Notes under the pieces: model-generated
The model's database searches: none
The model's input: only the letters and a program-made list of their open reading frames with translations
What the model was told of the DNA's origin: nothing
Shown: positions 41,129 to 48,407 of the stretch, piece after piece
Layout: each line of letters opens with the position of its first letter
How positions within the stretch are numbered: position 1 is the first letter of the stretch
Assembly (NCBI GenBank): GCA_004556975.1
Contig: SFFD01000008.1
Span: forward strand, 1 to 48,407
DNA: 48,407 bases
Source of the DNA: Oscillospiraceae bacterium
GTDB taxonomy: Bacteria > Bacillota > Clostridia > Oscillospirales > Ruminococcaceae
Direction of reading: 5' to 3'
Translations under genes and position numbers: made by a program

Positions 41129-41160
41129 CGAAAGGACGCCTTTAGGCGTCCTTTCGTCCT
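41129..41160 (+). terminator. Intercistronic hairpin after the binding protein
   Basis: CGAAAGGACGCC (41129-41140) pairs with GGCGTCCTTTCG (41145-41156), loop TTTA. The following TCCTTGC is a poor T-run, so it may act mainly as an RNA-end stabiliser or partial terminator. Confidence 0.65.
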
Positions 41161-41254
41161 TGCAATTTCAGAAGCTTAAAAAATTTTCAGCGTGGCTGAC
41201 TTTCTTGGGCTGTGGCGCTGGAAGCTCAAATTTATTTTAAAGGGGCGGTGTGTC

Positions 41255-42967
41255 ATGGCAAAATCCGCTGCGGTTGCGGCGCCTGCGCCAAAAAAGAAAT
41301 TCTATTTTGACGTTAAATGGATCATAATTTCTGCAATAATCCTTTTTCTTGTGGTGTTCGAGGTATTTCCGCTGCTTTACCTTGTATACCGCGCATTTTT
41401 CCCGGAAGGAAGCTTTTCCCTTGAAGCTTTCGCGAGGGTATATACATATAAGCTTAACTGGACAGCGCTTAGCAATACAATTATTACGGCAAGCGCCTCT
41501 ATGATACTCGGCGTAATCATTGCCTTTCCTCTGGCATGGCTTATCGGGCGCACGAATCTTTATTTCAAAAAATTCTTTCGTACGCTTTTCGTAATGACAT
41601 ATATGGTTCCCCCATATGTAGGCGCAATGGCATGGCTGCGCCTTCTTAACCCCACGGTAGGTATTCTTAACCAATGGCTGGCAAAAATATTCAATCTTTC
41701 AGAGATGCCTTTCAATATTTACAGCGTTGGCGGACTTATATGGGTGCTTACCACTTTTTATTATCCATATGCATTTATAACCATATCGCGTGCAATGGAA
41801 AAGATGGACCCCTCTTTGGAGGAGGCATCCAAAATTTCCGGCGCGTCGCCGCTTAAAACCGTTGCTACCATAACAATGCCGATGATGATGCCTTCTATAG
41901 TTGCGGCGGCTTTGCTTGTTTTTGTTTCTGCGGCATCGTGCTACGGAATACCGTCGATTATCGGCGCTCCCGGCAACGTTGATACGGTTACAACGCGAAT
42001 TATTGACTTTGTATATCTCGGTTCAAGCGAAGGCCTTTCGGATGCGACCACCCTTGCAGTTTTCCTTATGCTTGTGGCGAACATCATTCTTTATCTTTCC
42101 ACCTTCGTAGTGGGCCGTAAACAATATATTACCGTTTCAGGCAAATCAACCCGTCCGAATATTGTTGATCTTGGAAAGTGGCGTATTCCGGTAACGGCTC
42201 TTGTAATTATCTTTGCAATAATAGTTGTCGGAATTCCCTTTGCAACGGTTTTTGCCACTTCTTTTACCACCAATATGGGCAAGAGTCTGTTTGAAGCGGG
42301 CAACTTTACCACGAAATACTGGCAGGTTGTATTTACAAGACAGCAAATTCTAAATTCCGCCAAAAACTCCATTATTTCCGCTTCCGTTGCGGCAACGGCG
42401 GGCATTGTAATTTCTTGCGTAATGGCATATCTGCTTACCAGAACAAGGGCAAAGGGCCGTCACATTCCGGATTTTCTTATAACCCTTGGTTCGGGCACAC
42501 CGAGTATTGTAATTGCCCTTGGTCTTATTATGACCATGAACGGCAAGTTCATTATCAATATATATAACACCCTGTTCATTATGATTGTCGCTTATATGAT
42601 AAAATATCTTATGATGGGCATGCGCACCATAGTTTCAGCAATGTCACAGATACACGAATCTCTTGAAGAAGCGGCGCAGATTTCAGGTGCAGGGTGGATA
42701 AAGCGATTTAAAGACATAACGATTCCGCTTATCGCGCCGTCGGTGGTTGCGGGTTGGTTCTTAATCTTTATGCCCTGCTTCTATGAGCTTACCATGTCAA
42801 CGCTGCTTTATTCTACGGATACAAAGACCATAGGCTTTGAACTTTATCAGTATCAGACATATCACAGCCAACAGACGGCTTCGGCAATGGCTTCGGCAAT
42901 TCTGATATTCGTAGTTCTTGTAAACTGGCTGCTTAATAAAGTGACAAAAGGCAAGTTCTCAATTTGA
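41255..42967 (+). CDS. Two-domain ABC transporter permease (FbpB-like)
   Basis: A 570-residue membrane protein with two fused BPD_transp_1 units, as in FbpB/SfuB. Two EAA loops are visible: EEASKISGASPLKTVATITMPMMMPSIVAA near residue 190 and EEAAQISGAGWIKRFKDITIPLIAPSVVAG near residue 470. Each half has about six membrane segments, beginning with WIIISAIILFLVVFEVFPLLYLVY. I chose ATG 41255, with AAGGGGCGG upstream; the longer frame to 41192 has no such site. Confidence 0.93.
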   Translation: MAKSAAVAAPAPKKKFYFDVKWIIISAIILFLVVFEVFPLLYLVYRAFFPEGSFSLEAFARVYTYKLNWTALSNTIITASASMILGVIIAFPLAWLIGRTNLYFKKFFRTLFVMTYMVPPYVGAMAWLRLLNPTVGILNQWLAKIFNLSEMPFNIYSVGGLIWVLTTFYYPYAFITISRAMEKMDPSLEEASKISGASPLKTVATITMPMMMPSIVAAALLVFVSAASCYGIPSIIGAPGNVDTVTTRIIDFVYLGSSEGLSDATTLAVFLMLVANIILYLSTFVVGRKQYITVSGKSTRPNIVDLGKWRIPVTALVIIFAIIVVGIPFATVFATSFTTNMGKSLFEAGNFTTKYWQVVFTRQQILNSAKNSIISASVAATAGIVISCVMAYLLTRTRAKGRHIPDFLITLGSGTPSIVIALGLIMTMNGKFIINIYNTLFIMIVAYMIKYLMMGMRTIVSAMSQIHESLEEAAQISGAGWIKRFKDITIPLIAPSVVAGWFLIFMPCFYELTMSTLLYSTDTKTIGFELYQYQTYHSQQTASAMASAILIFVVLVNWLLNKVTKGKFSI

Positions 42968-42984
42968 TGAAGGGAGAATAAAAA

Positions 42985-44058
42985 ATGGCAACGATTAAAA
43001 TAGATAAAGTAAGAAAGTGCTTTGGAAATGTTGAAGTGCTTAAGGAATTTAATCAGGTGTTCGAGGATAAGGAATTTGTAACGCTGCTCGGCCCCTCCGG
43101 CTGCGGCAAAACCACCATGCTTCGCATGCTTGCAGGATTTGAAAAGCCCACCAGCGGCACAATTACCATTGACGACAAAGTCGTTTCTTCCGATAAGACG
43201 TTTGTACCTCCGGAAAAGCGCGACATAGGAATGGTATTTCAAAGCTATGCTGTTTGGCCCCATATGACGGTTTTTGACAATATTGCATATCCGCTTAAAA
43301 TTAAAAAAATGCCGAAGGAAGAAATTAAAAAGAAAGTTGAAGAGATTATGGAGGTTGTTCACCTCAGTCAGTACGCCGACAGAATTCCTTCTCAGCTTTC
43401 CGGCGGCCAGCAGCAGCGAGTCGCTCTCGGGCGCGCTCTTGTGGCAGAACCGAATCTTCTGCTTCTTGACGAACCGCTTTCAAACCTTGACGCAAAGCTT
43501 CGTGAAAGCATGAGATTTGAAATCAAGGCGATTCAGAGAAAGCTTGGCATAAGTGTTGTTTATGTTACTCATGACCAGGTTGAAGCAATGACAATGTCTG
43601 ACAAGGTTGTTGTTATCAATGACGGTATTATACAGCAGGTCGGCCCGCCTATGGAGATATATCGCCATCCGGCGAACCAGTTTGTTGCGGCTTTTGTAGG
43701 CAAAATTGATTTTATTAAAGGCGAAGCCGCAGACGGAAGAATCAATATAACCGGAACGGATCAATATATTGACTATGACGGTGAGCTTACGGGCAAAGTG
43801 GTTGTAGCGATTCGCCCCGAAAGCATTCACCTTTGCAAAGAAGGCAGCAAGCTTCATGGCGTTCTTGACAACAAGACATTTATGGGCGATGTAAACGACT
43901 GCTATATGCGTCTTCCCAACGGAAAGGGCGTGCGCATAATTGCTCCGCCCGAAACATATGATGATTATGAAATCGGTGAACCCATCGGAATCAATTTTGA
44001 TACTTTCCATGTTTATGAGGACGATGGAACAGACGCTGCGACCAAAATTGTGACCTGA
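42985..44058 (+). CDS. ABC transporter ATPase (FbpC/PotA-like)
   Basis: A 357-residue ATPase of the COG3842 group. Walker A is GPSGCGKTT near residue 38, Q-loop VFQSYAVWPHMTVFDNI, signature LSGGQQQRVALGRAL, Walker B LLLLDEPLSNLDAKLRE and switch His YVTHDQVEAM. The C-terminal TOBE_2 domain (about residues 245-340) has the FVGKIDFIKGEA ... VVAIRPESIHL pattern. GGGAG is followed by the ATG, 17 nt after the permease, completing a binding protein-permease-ATPase operon. Confidence 0.95.
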   Translation: MATIKIDKVRKCFGNVEVLKEFNQVFEDKEFVTLLGPSGCGKTTMLRMLAGFEKPTSGTITIDDKVVSSDKTFVPPEKRDIGMVFQSYAVWPHMTVFDNIAYPLKIKKMPKEEIKKKVEEIMEVVHLSQYADRIPSQLSGGQQQRVALGRALVAEPNLLLLDEPLSNLDAKLRESMRFEIKAIQRKLGISVVYVTHDQVEAMTMSDKVVVINDGIIQQVGPPMEIYRHPANQFVAAFVGKIDFIKGEAADGRINITGTDQYIDYDGELTGKVVVAIRPESIHLCKEGSKLHGVLDNKTFMGDVNDCYMRLPNGKGVRIIAPPETYDDYEIGEPIGINFDTFHVYEDDGTDAATKIVT

Positions 44059-44076
44059 TACAACATATGCTGACGC

Positions 44077-44110
44077 AAAAAAGCGCTTCCCGCAAGGGAA
44101 GCGCTTTTTT
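44077..44110 (+). terminator. Intrinsic terminator after the importer operon
   Basis: A perfect 15-bp stem (44077-44091 with 44096-44110) around GCAA with a T6 end. Confidence 0.95.
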
Positions 44111-44195
44111 AGTGTGGAGGGTGGAGAGCTGCACAGAGGGAAACGGCGGTGCGGAAATGAGCACGGAGCCGTGTTCAAGCATGCTCAAAAACAAA

Positions 44196-44234
44196 AGTCC
44201 CGTACTCAAAAGACAAGCTTTTGAACGCGGGACT
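44196..44234 (-). terminator. Terminator of the minus-strand ybaK operon
   Basis: On the minus strand AGTCCCG pairs with CGGGACT (44228-44234 and 44196-44202), and an inner TCAAAAG/CTTTTGA helix (44206-44224) is separated by a short internal loop; TTTTGTTTTTG follows. Confidence 0.85.
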
Positions 44235-44253
44235 GATTTAATTTAGCGTGGGA

Positions 44254-44745
44254 TTATTCTGCGGTGACTATGTCCGCGGTTTTGGCACGGGTAAATTTGA
44301 TTAAATCCGCCGGGGCAAGCTCAATCTGGCGCCCGATTTTTCCCGCGCTTACCGTTACGGTTTTAAGCGCCAGAACGGATTCGTCAATAACCGTGGGAAA
44401 GGCTTTCTTCATTCCCACAGGCGAGCAGCCGCCGTGAACATATCCTGTAAGAGGAAAAAGCTCTGAAAGCTTTAGCATTTCAATACTCTTTTCTCCAACG
44501 GATTTGGCCGCTTTTTTTAAATCAAGATTGCCTGTGCCGGGCACCACAAAGACGAAATAACCGCCCTTGGCGCCCTTGGTGACGAGGGTTTTAAATACTT
44601 CTTCGGGAGCCTTGCCGAGCTTTTGGGCGGCGGTGCGAACGTCAAGAGAGTCTCCTTCCTCCACGGCAAATCCGTGAGGAATATAGTCTATCTTCGCTTT
44701 ATCCAAAAGACGCATTACATTGGTTTTATCATCGGAGTTTTTCAC
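44254..44745 (-). CDS. ybaK: YbaK/EbsC-type aminoacyl-tRNA deacylase
   Basis: Clears mischarged Cys-tRNA(Pro) in known YbaK proteins. The core is TNVMRLLDKAKIDYIPHGF, then FKTLVTKGAKGGYFVFVVPGTGNLDLKKAAKSVGEKSIEM and the hallmark TGYVHGGCSPVGMKKAFPTVID, with K and G residues that form the active site. I start at GTG 44745 (163 residues), 10 nt after GGAGG. A TTG at 44754 in the same frame, overlapping the upstream stop, lies only 1 nt from that site. It is the last gene of a four-gene minus-strand operon. Confidence 0.92.
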   Translation of the reverse strand: MKNSDDKTNVMRLLDKAKIDYIPHGFAVEEGDSLDVRTAAQKLGKAPEEVFKTLVTKGAKGGYFVFVVPGTGNLDLKKAAKSVGEKSIEMLKLSELFPLTGYVHGGCSPVGMKKAFPTVIDESVLALKTVTVSAGKIGRQIELAPADLIKFTRAKTADIVTAE

Positions 44746-44750
44746 CGTGC

Positions 44751-45581
44751 TCAAACCTCCGTCATATCAAAATGCTCGCCCACAAAGGTGGAATAGCCCA
44801 GATTTGCCGCGTGCTCAACATCATCCATGGAGTGAACCGTCCACGCCACAAGGCGCACACCGTAAAAACGGCACATGGAAAGGCCAAGGCTTTTATCCGT
44901 AAAGCGGTAGGAGATAAAATCCGGTTTGGCTATGCAGTTGCTCATAAGATTTGCAAGGCATTTGTACATAATTCTATGCGGCTTGCCCTTCATTTCGCTG
45001 AAATTACAGCTTAAAAATCCTCTGATAAGCTCCGGATGGTTTTCTTTGAACCAGCGCAGCACAAAGGGATTGAAGCTTACAACCACAATCTGACCCTCAT
45101 AGCCCGCAATAAGGTCATATACCTTTTTAAGAAACGCTTCATCAATGTCTGTGGAATCGGTTTTTACCTCGCAGTAAATGGGAACACCGCCGCAGGCGGA
45201 AAGCGCTTCGGAGAAAGTAGGAATCCGCTCCTCGGTATTAAGCAGCGGAATTTCTTTAAGCTCCTTAAGGGTAAGGTCGCGGACGTTTCGGCTGTCCCCG
45301 CATACTCTTTGCAGAGTTTCATCATGAAAAACCACCACCTCGCCGTCTTTTGTGGGGCGAACGTCAAGCTCCACCGCAAGGTTATTTTCGGCGGAGCGGC
45401 GGAACGCCGCAAGGCTGTTTTCGGGAATCTGTTCGTTGTCATAATATCCGCGGTGACAGTAAACCGCGGGAAGGTCAAACCAGCGGAACTTTCCGGGAGT
45501 AGTCATATATACAAAAATGCAGGCGCAGATAAGAAAAATTATTATAAGCACAAGCATAATTGCCGAAATTACGGGGCCCAT
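44751..45581 (-). CDS. Membrane-anchored glycerophosphodiester phosphodiesterase
   Basis: Hydrolyses glycerophosphodiesters to glycerol 3-phosphate and an alcohol. One N-terminal membrane segment (VISAIMLVLIIIFLICACIFVYM) precedes a GDPD TIM barrel: CHRGYYDNEQIPENSLAAFRRSAENNLAVELDVRPTKDGEVVVFHDETLQR holds the catalytic His pair and metal-binding Glu/Asp. The C-terminal VAWTVHSMDDVEHAANLGYSTFVGEH is the usual last strand. The domain probably lies outside or at the membrane. Its ATG shares one base with the stop of the MFS gene (TGATG). Confidence 0.92.
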   Translation of the reverse strand: MGPVISAIMLVLIIIFLICACIFVYMTTPGKFRWFDLPAVYCHRGYYDNEQIPENSLAAFRRSAENNLAVELDVRPTKDGEVVVFHDETLQRVCGDSRNVRDLTLKELKEIPLLNTEERIPTFSEALSACGGVPIYCEVKTDSTDIDEAFLKKVYDLIAGYEGQIVVVSFNPFVLRWFKENHPELIRGFLSCNFSEMKGKPHRIMYKCLANLMSNCIAKPDFISYRFTDKSLGLSMCRFYGVRLVAWTVHSMDDVEHAANLGYSTFVGEHFDMTEV

Positions 45582-46879
45582 CAGTCGTCACCTGCCGGGG
45601 CGAGCGCCTCGAGCTTATCCTTTTGCGCTTCCGGCTTACTGTCGCCGTGCTTGACATTCAGCAGCATGAGGAAAGAAATTATCATGGCGCAGAGTGCGTA
45701 GGGGAACAGCACCGCATAGCTTTTGAATACCTTTTCGATGAGGAAGCCCGCCACGGTGGGAGTGACTATCTGCGCCGCCATGGAAGCGGTATAATAATAT
45801 CCGGTATATTTGCCTATGTCGCTGCCTTTGCTCATTTCCCAAATTATCGGGAAGGTGTTTACTACAACGCAGGCATACCCAAAGCCGATAATTACGAAAA
45901 ACGGAATCATAAACGCGCTGGCGGTTCTTAAAAACGACATTACAAGAAAACAAAATCCCATAACTCCAAGGCCAAGCATAATTGCTTTTTTTCGCCCAAG
46001 CTTTGTGGCAATGAAGCCGGAGGGGATGTATGCTGCAACAGAAGCTATGGTAGCAATCATAAGATAACCCGCAAAGTCGCCGCCTTTTGTGCCAAGATAG
46101 TTGGTCATATAAAGGCTGAAGAAGGTTGTAACCGCATTATAGCCGATGAAGAAGAAAGCAATGCAAAGCAGCATGAATATAAGGCTTTTAAGAATGTCTT
46201 TCGGCATTTTTTTGCCTTTGGAAAGCTCCTCGTTAAGCTCGGCTTCAGTGCTTTCATAGCCGCCGGTTTCTTCCATTTCTTTAACAAGAGCATTTTCACG
46301 AATTGTCAGCACCAGAATCACAACGGCGGCAACCATAATTGCGGCAACTATTGCAAAAATGGGAAGGTAATCCGGTTTGCCTTCTTTAGGAACAAGGAAC
46401 TTAATCAGCGCAAGGGATATTACCGCACCCACGGCACCCATAAGGTTAATTATGGCATTGCCTTTGCTGCGCAGCGGTTTAGGAGTAATGTCGGGCATAA
46501 GAGAAACTGCGGGGGAACGATAGGTGGCCATTGCAAAAAGCGTTACGCCAAGGCAAAGGGCAAAGCCTAACAGATTTTCACTTTTGCCAAAAACCGGCAG
46601 CATAAGCATAAAGCAAACCGCGGCAACGGTTCCGAAAATTATGTACGGCGTGCGTTTGCCGAGCTTTGTGCGGGTATTATCCGAAAGGTGACCGAACAGC
46701 GGCAGCATAAAAAGGGCAAGAATATTGTCTATCGCCATAACACGTCCGGTGGCGGCTTCGCCGATTTTGAAGGTGTTCTGTAAAATAAGCGGAATTATGC
46801 TGTCGTACATCTGCCAGAAAGTGCAGATTGAAAGAAAGGCAAAACCTACAAGAAGTGTACGCTTATAATTGAGTTTCAT
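45581..46879 (-). CDS. SLC45/GPH-like MFS transporter
   Basis: A 432-residue transporter with about 12 membrane segments. The N-terminal FWQMYDSIIPLILQNTFKIGEAATGRVMAIDNILALFMLPLFGHLSDNTRTKLGKRTPYI pattern is typical of the SLC45-like MFS group found in gut Firmicutes (with the GHLSDNT and GKRTPYI loop). A central charged loop (ENALVKEMEETGGYESTEAELNEEL) joins the halves. These are annotated as sugar or unknown solute carriers; no ligand is evident. It is cotranscribed with the acyltransferase-like gene upstream and the phosphodiesterase gene downstream. Confidence 0.88.
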   Translation of the reverse strand: MKLNYKRTLLVGFAFLSICTFWQMYDSIIPLILQNTFKIGEAATGRVMAIDNILALFMLPLFGHLSDNTRTKLGKRTPYIIFGTVAAVCFMLMLPVFGKSENLLGFALCLGVTLFAMATYRSPAVSLMPDITPKPLRSKGNAIINLMGAVGAVISLALIKFLVPKEGKPDYLPIFAIVAAIMVAAVVILVLTIRENALVKEMEETGGYESTEAELNEELSKGKKMPKDILKSLIFMLLCIAFFFIGYNAVTTFFSLYMTNYLGTKGGDFAGYLMIATIASVAAYIPSGFIATKLGRKKAIMLGLGVMGFCFLVMSFLRTASAFMIPFFVIIGFGYACVVVNTFPIIWEMSKGSDIGKYTGYYYTASMAAQIVTPTVAGFLIEKVFKSYAVLFPYALCAMIISFLMLLNVKHGDSKPEAQKDKLEALAPAGDD

Positions 46880-46907
46880 AATTTAAAGCCCTCTTTTTCT
46901 AAAAAAA

Positions 46908-47789
46908 TCAGTCCACATCTTCGACCACAACTTCGGGATGTTCATCAAGAATGTCCGGATGGCGGAAGATGCTGTCGAGATATTTGAACGCGCTTGCGTA
47001 ATAGTGGCCGTCGGTGATGCGCTCATCGGTAACAACGGTATAGTCAACGTATTTGTGCTTTTCAATGCTGCCGTCCTTCTGAAGCTCAAGCTCGGTACGC
47101 TTTGAACCGAAGGTGACAAAAATAGGGCAGGTGCCAAAATTATAAAGATGGTGATAAATGGGCGGAATGCCGAGAGAACCGAGGTTCGACACAAAAACGC
47201 TGCAATGAAAAGGCGAAGCCTTGTGAATAACCTTGGGCATAATTCCGAAATAGTCAAGGAAGGAAAGCAGGCTTACCGCAAAGCGGAACAACAGAGCGGG
47301 AAGATAATTCATAGTTCTTGCAACTTTGTCAAAGTGATTGGAATCGCCCTGGCGGCGAGCAACCTCAATGGCTTCGTCGACGGCTTTGTAAATGTCATCT
47401 GCGTTGGCGTCCGGCTTTACGCTGACCTTAATGGCGGATTCCTGAGCGTTAAGATCCATGGATTTTTTGACCATCATACTGAAAACTATGTTATCGGCAT
47501 GATATATGCGCTGGCCGGCAACAAAACGGTTAAGCCCCGGCTTTTGAGAAATCATTCTGACATATGCCGCGAAAATTACATGAAGAAAACCAAAGCCGGC
47601 AAGGCCGTCATCACGGCGTTTTTTGCGTATGTAATTTTCAATTCGCCCCATTTCAACAGAGGACTGAAAAAGGTTAGATGCATCGTTCCGCGTTTTCATA
47701 ACAAAGGGAACGACATAGGTCATCGGCGACAAGGACCGGACACGATAGCCGTCATAACGGTCGCCGAAGCGTTTTTTCCTTTCTTTCAT
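46908..47789 (-). CDS. 2-oxoacid dehydrogenase E2/CAT-like protein with an altered active site
   Basis: A 293-residue protein of the CoA-dependent acyltransferase (E2 catalytic domain/chloramphenicol acetyltransferase) fold. FHCSVFVSNLGSLGIPPIYHHLYNFGTCPIFVTFG is the strand-rich core, as in E2 (SNLG). The active-site motif normally H-x-x-x-D-G reads VVTDERITDGHYYASAFK, with Glu in place of the catalytic His. No lipoyl or E1/E3-binding domain is present, so it is not a true dehydrogenase subunit. It has its own promoter (47831-47859) and AAAGGA before ATG. It is followed after 28 nt by the MFS gene. Confidence 0.8.
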   Translation of the reverse strand: MKERKKRFGDRYDGYRVRSLSPMTYVVPFVMKTRNDASNLFQSSVEMGRIENYIRKKRRDDGLAGFGFLHVIFAAYVRMISQKPGLNRFVAGQRIYHADNIVFSMMVKKSMDLNAQESAIKVSVKPDANADDIYKAVDEAIEVARRQGDSNHFDKVARTMNYLPALLFRFAVSLLSFLDYFGIMPKVIHKASPFHCSVFVSNLGSLGIPPIYHHLYNFGTCPIFVTFGSKRTELELQKDGSIEKHKYVDYTVVTDERITDGHYYASAFKYLDSIFRHPDILDEHPEVVVEDVD

Positions 47790-47830
47790 ACAAATAATCC
47801 TTTCTGCGCATTTTGCGTATTATTAGATGT

Positions 47831-47859
47831 ATTATAACAGAATACACGCCCCGGTGCAA
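47831..47859 (-). promoter_or_regulatory. Sigma-A promoter of the four-gene minus-strand operon
   Basis: On the minus strand TTGCAC (complement 47854-47859), a 17-bp spacer and TATAAT (complement 47831-47836) with TGT in front (extended -10), about 40 nt before the E2-like gene. Confidence 0.82.
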
Positions 47860-47944
47860 CAAAAACCGCGAATTTATGCGGGGAAAAGCCTTTTCCTTTG
47901 GGAAAAACAGCTTTTGCTCCGCCTGCGGCGGAACTGCGGCGGCT

Positions 47945-47983
47945 CGCACCTTTGTAATTCTGTGGCTTGCGGCGGCAGCCGCC
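47945..47983 (+). repeat. 39-bp direct repeat, copy 1
   Basis: Identical to 48083-48121 (begins CGCACCTTTGTAATTCTGTG, ends GGCAGCCGCC). The period is 138 bp. It lies in a gene-free block between the E2-like gene promoter and the window's right edge. Confidence 0.85.
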
Positions 47984-47987
47984 CTTG

Positions 47988-48071
47988 CCTTCCCCTTGGG
48001 GAAGGTGGCGCGGTGCGGCGCTGTGCCGCACCGCACCGTGACGGATGAGGGCAGCCCGCCGTCGGCGGGCT
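47988..48071. repeat. Cluster of three GC-rich hairpins
   Basis: CCTTCCCC-TT-GGGGAAGG (47988-48005), GCGGTGCGGC / GCCGCACCGC (48010-48019 with 48025-48034), and AGCCCGCC / GGCGGGCT near 48054-48071. They lie between the two 39-bp direct repeats. No T-run follows any of them. The CCTTCCCCTTGGGGAAGG-GTGACGGATGAGGG style is familiar from gut Firmicutes intergenic repeats. Confidence 0.7.
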
Positions 48072-48082
48072 TAACCGCGACA

Positions 48083-48121
48083 CGCACCTTTGTAATTCTG
48101 TGGCTTGCGGCGGCAGCCGCC
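48083..48121 (+). repeat. 39-bp direct repeat, copy 2
   Basis: Identical to 47945-47983. Right of it are two more hairpins: GGCTCCCCT / AGGGGAGC (48166-48173 with 48179-48186) and a perfect 12-bp TTTTCGGCTTGT stem (48191-48202 with 48206-48217). Confidence 0.85.
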
Positions 48122-48219
48122 TCGGCTCCCTTGTGCCGCACTGATGGAGATGGAGCGCGTTCTCGGCTCCCCTGTGCAAGGGGAGCTGGATTTTCGGCTT
48201 GTTTCACAAGCCGAAAAGA

Positions 48220-48376
48220 CTGAGGGGTTGTATCCGCGACCAGTGATAGCGTTTACTCTCATTTTGTGCCCCACAATATCTCTTTGCGCGCTCGTCAGCG
48301 GGGCGATACTTACCCCTTTTCTTTTGTAACCAAAAGAAAAGCCGTAAGACGGTAAAAGAAAAGTTTCGCCCCCTAC
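48220..48376 (-). repeat. 157-bp dispersed repeat, copy B (inverted)
   Basis: Reverse-complement partner of 27448-27604, equal in length, no gaps, about 18 differences. It is followed to the left (48159-48188) by the shared CAGCTCCCC ... GAGCCGAGAA block. The 48159-48407 end otherwise holds no gene. Confidence 0.9.
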
Positions 48377-48407
48377 CCTCACGCTCCCGCGTGAGACTCC
48401 CCCCGAA

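Noticed and set aside
47752..48329. Several overlapping open frames on both strands at the right edge
   Set aside because: They cover direct and inverted repeats and are Arg/Ala/Pro-rich from GC content; none has a start signal.

Overview
The window reads as a chromosomal segment of a Clostridia-class Bacillota, probably an Oscillospirales/Ruminococcaceae-type gut organism. The evidence is the IspH-ribosomal protein S1 fusion (a clostridial hallmark), the ECF transporter module next to truA, an rnpM-ylxQ-infB translation operon, Gram-positive lipoproteins, strong AGGAGG ribosome-binding sites with many TTG starts, and intergenic repeats of a style common in gut Firmicutes. This is inference from gene content; no rRNA or tRNA gene was seen.

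Layout. The left edge (1-1017) appears to be a mobile-element junction: a 16-residue tail resembling the C-terminus of a DUF4368 serine recombinase, followed by an HTH-TPR regulator that has lost most of its HTH domain. At 1124-3525 (minus) an AI-2E-family exporter gene is translationally coupled to deoB. A PAP2 phosphatase, an S4-less RsuA-type pseudouridine synthase and a lipoprotein follow. From 6187 a long plus-strand run starts at a good sigma-A promoter: ruvC-ruvA-ruvB-glmM-methyltransferase-GNAT-ecfA1-ecfA2-ecfT-truA-ribF. It is followed by a lipoprotein gene, rpsO with a structured leader, pnp, and rimP-nusA-rnpM-ylxQ-infB-rbfA-nrnA-truB. Compared with the familiar Bacillus order, the ribF-rpsO-pnp end lies in front of rimP instead of behind truB.

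At 27063-27679 there is a gene-free block of palindromic repeats. Then come hflX and a nitroreductase (minus), a NodB-type deacetylase, and an RpiR regulator followed by a flavoprotein, cmk and ispH-S1. An amino-acid ABC importer (35583-37993) has a palindromic operator over its promoter and a 20-codon leader ORF. A GNAT gene, an AAA ATPase (minus) and a COG1840-type ABC importer (40017-44058) follow. On the minus strand a compact four-gene operon (47789 to 44254) encodes an E2/CAT-like acyltransferase lacking the usual catalytic His, an SLC45-like MFS transporter, a membrane-anchored glycerophosphodiester phosphodiesterase and a YbaK-type deacylase. The right edge (47860-48407) is repeat-filled and carries an inverted second copy of the repeat at 27448-27604.

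Most of the window is housekeeping: recombination, cell-wall precursor supply, translation and ribosome maturation, and RNA turnover. The least explained signals are the operator/leader pair at 35417-35537, the internal Shine-Dalgarno and start at the IspH/S1 junction, a 10-mer (TTTGAGCACG) present nine times, the repeat families, the 44254-47789 operon, and the disrupted regulator at the left edge. I saw no CRISPR array, rRNA, tRNA, toxin-antitoxin or phage defence system.
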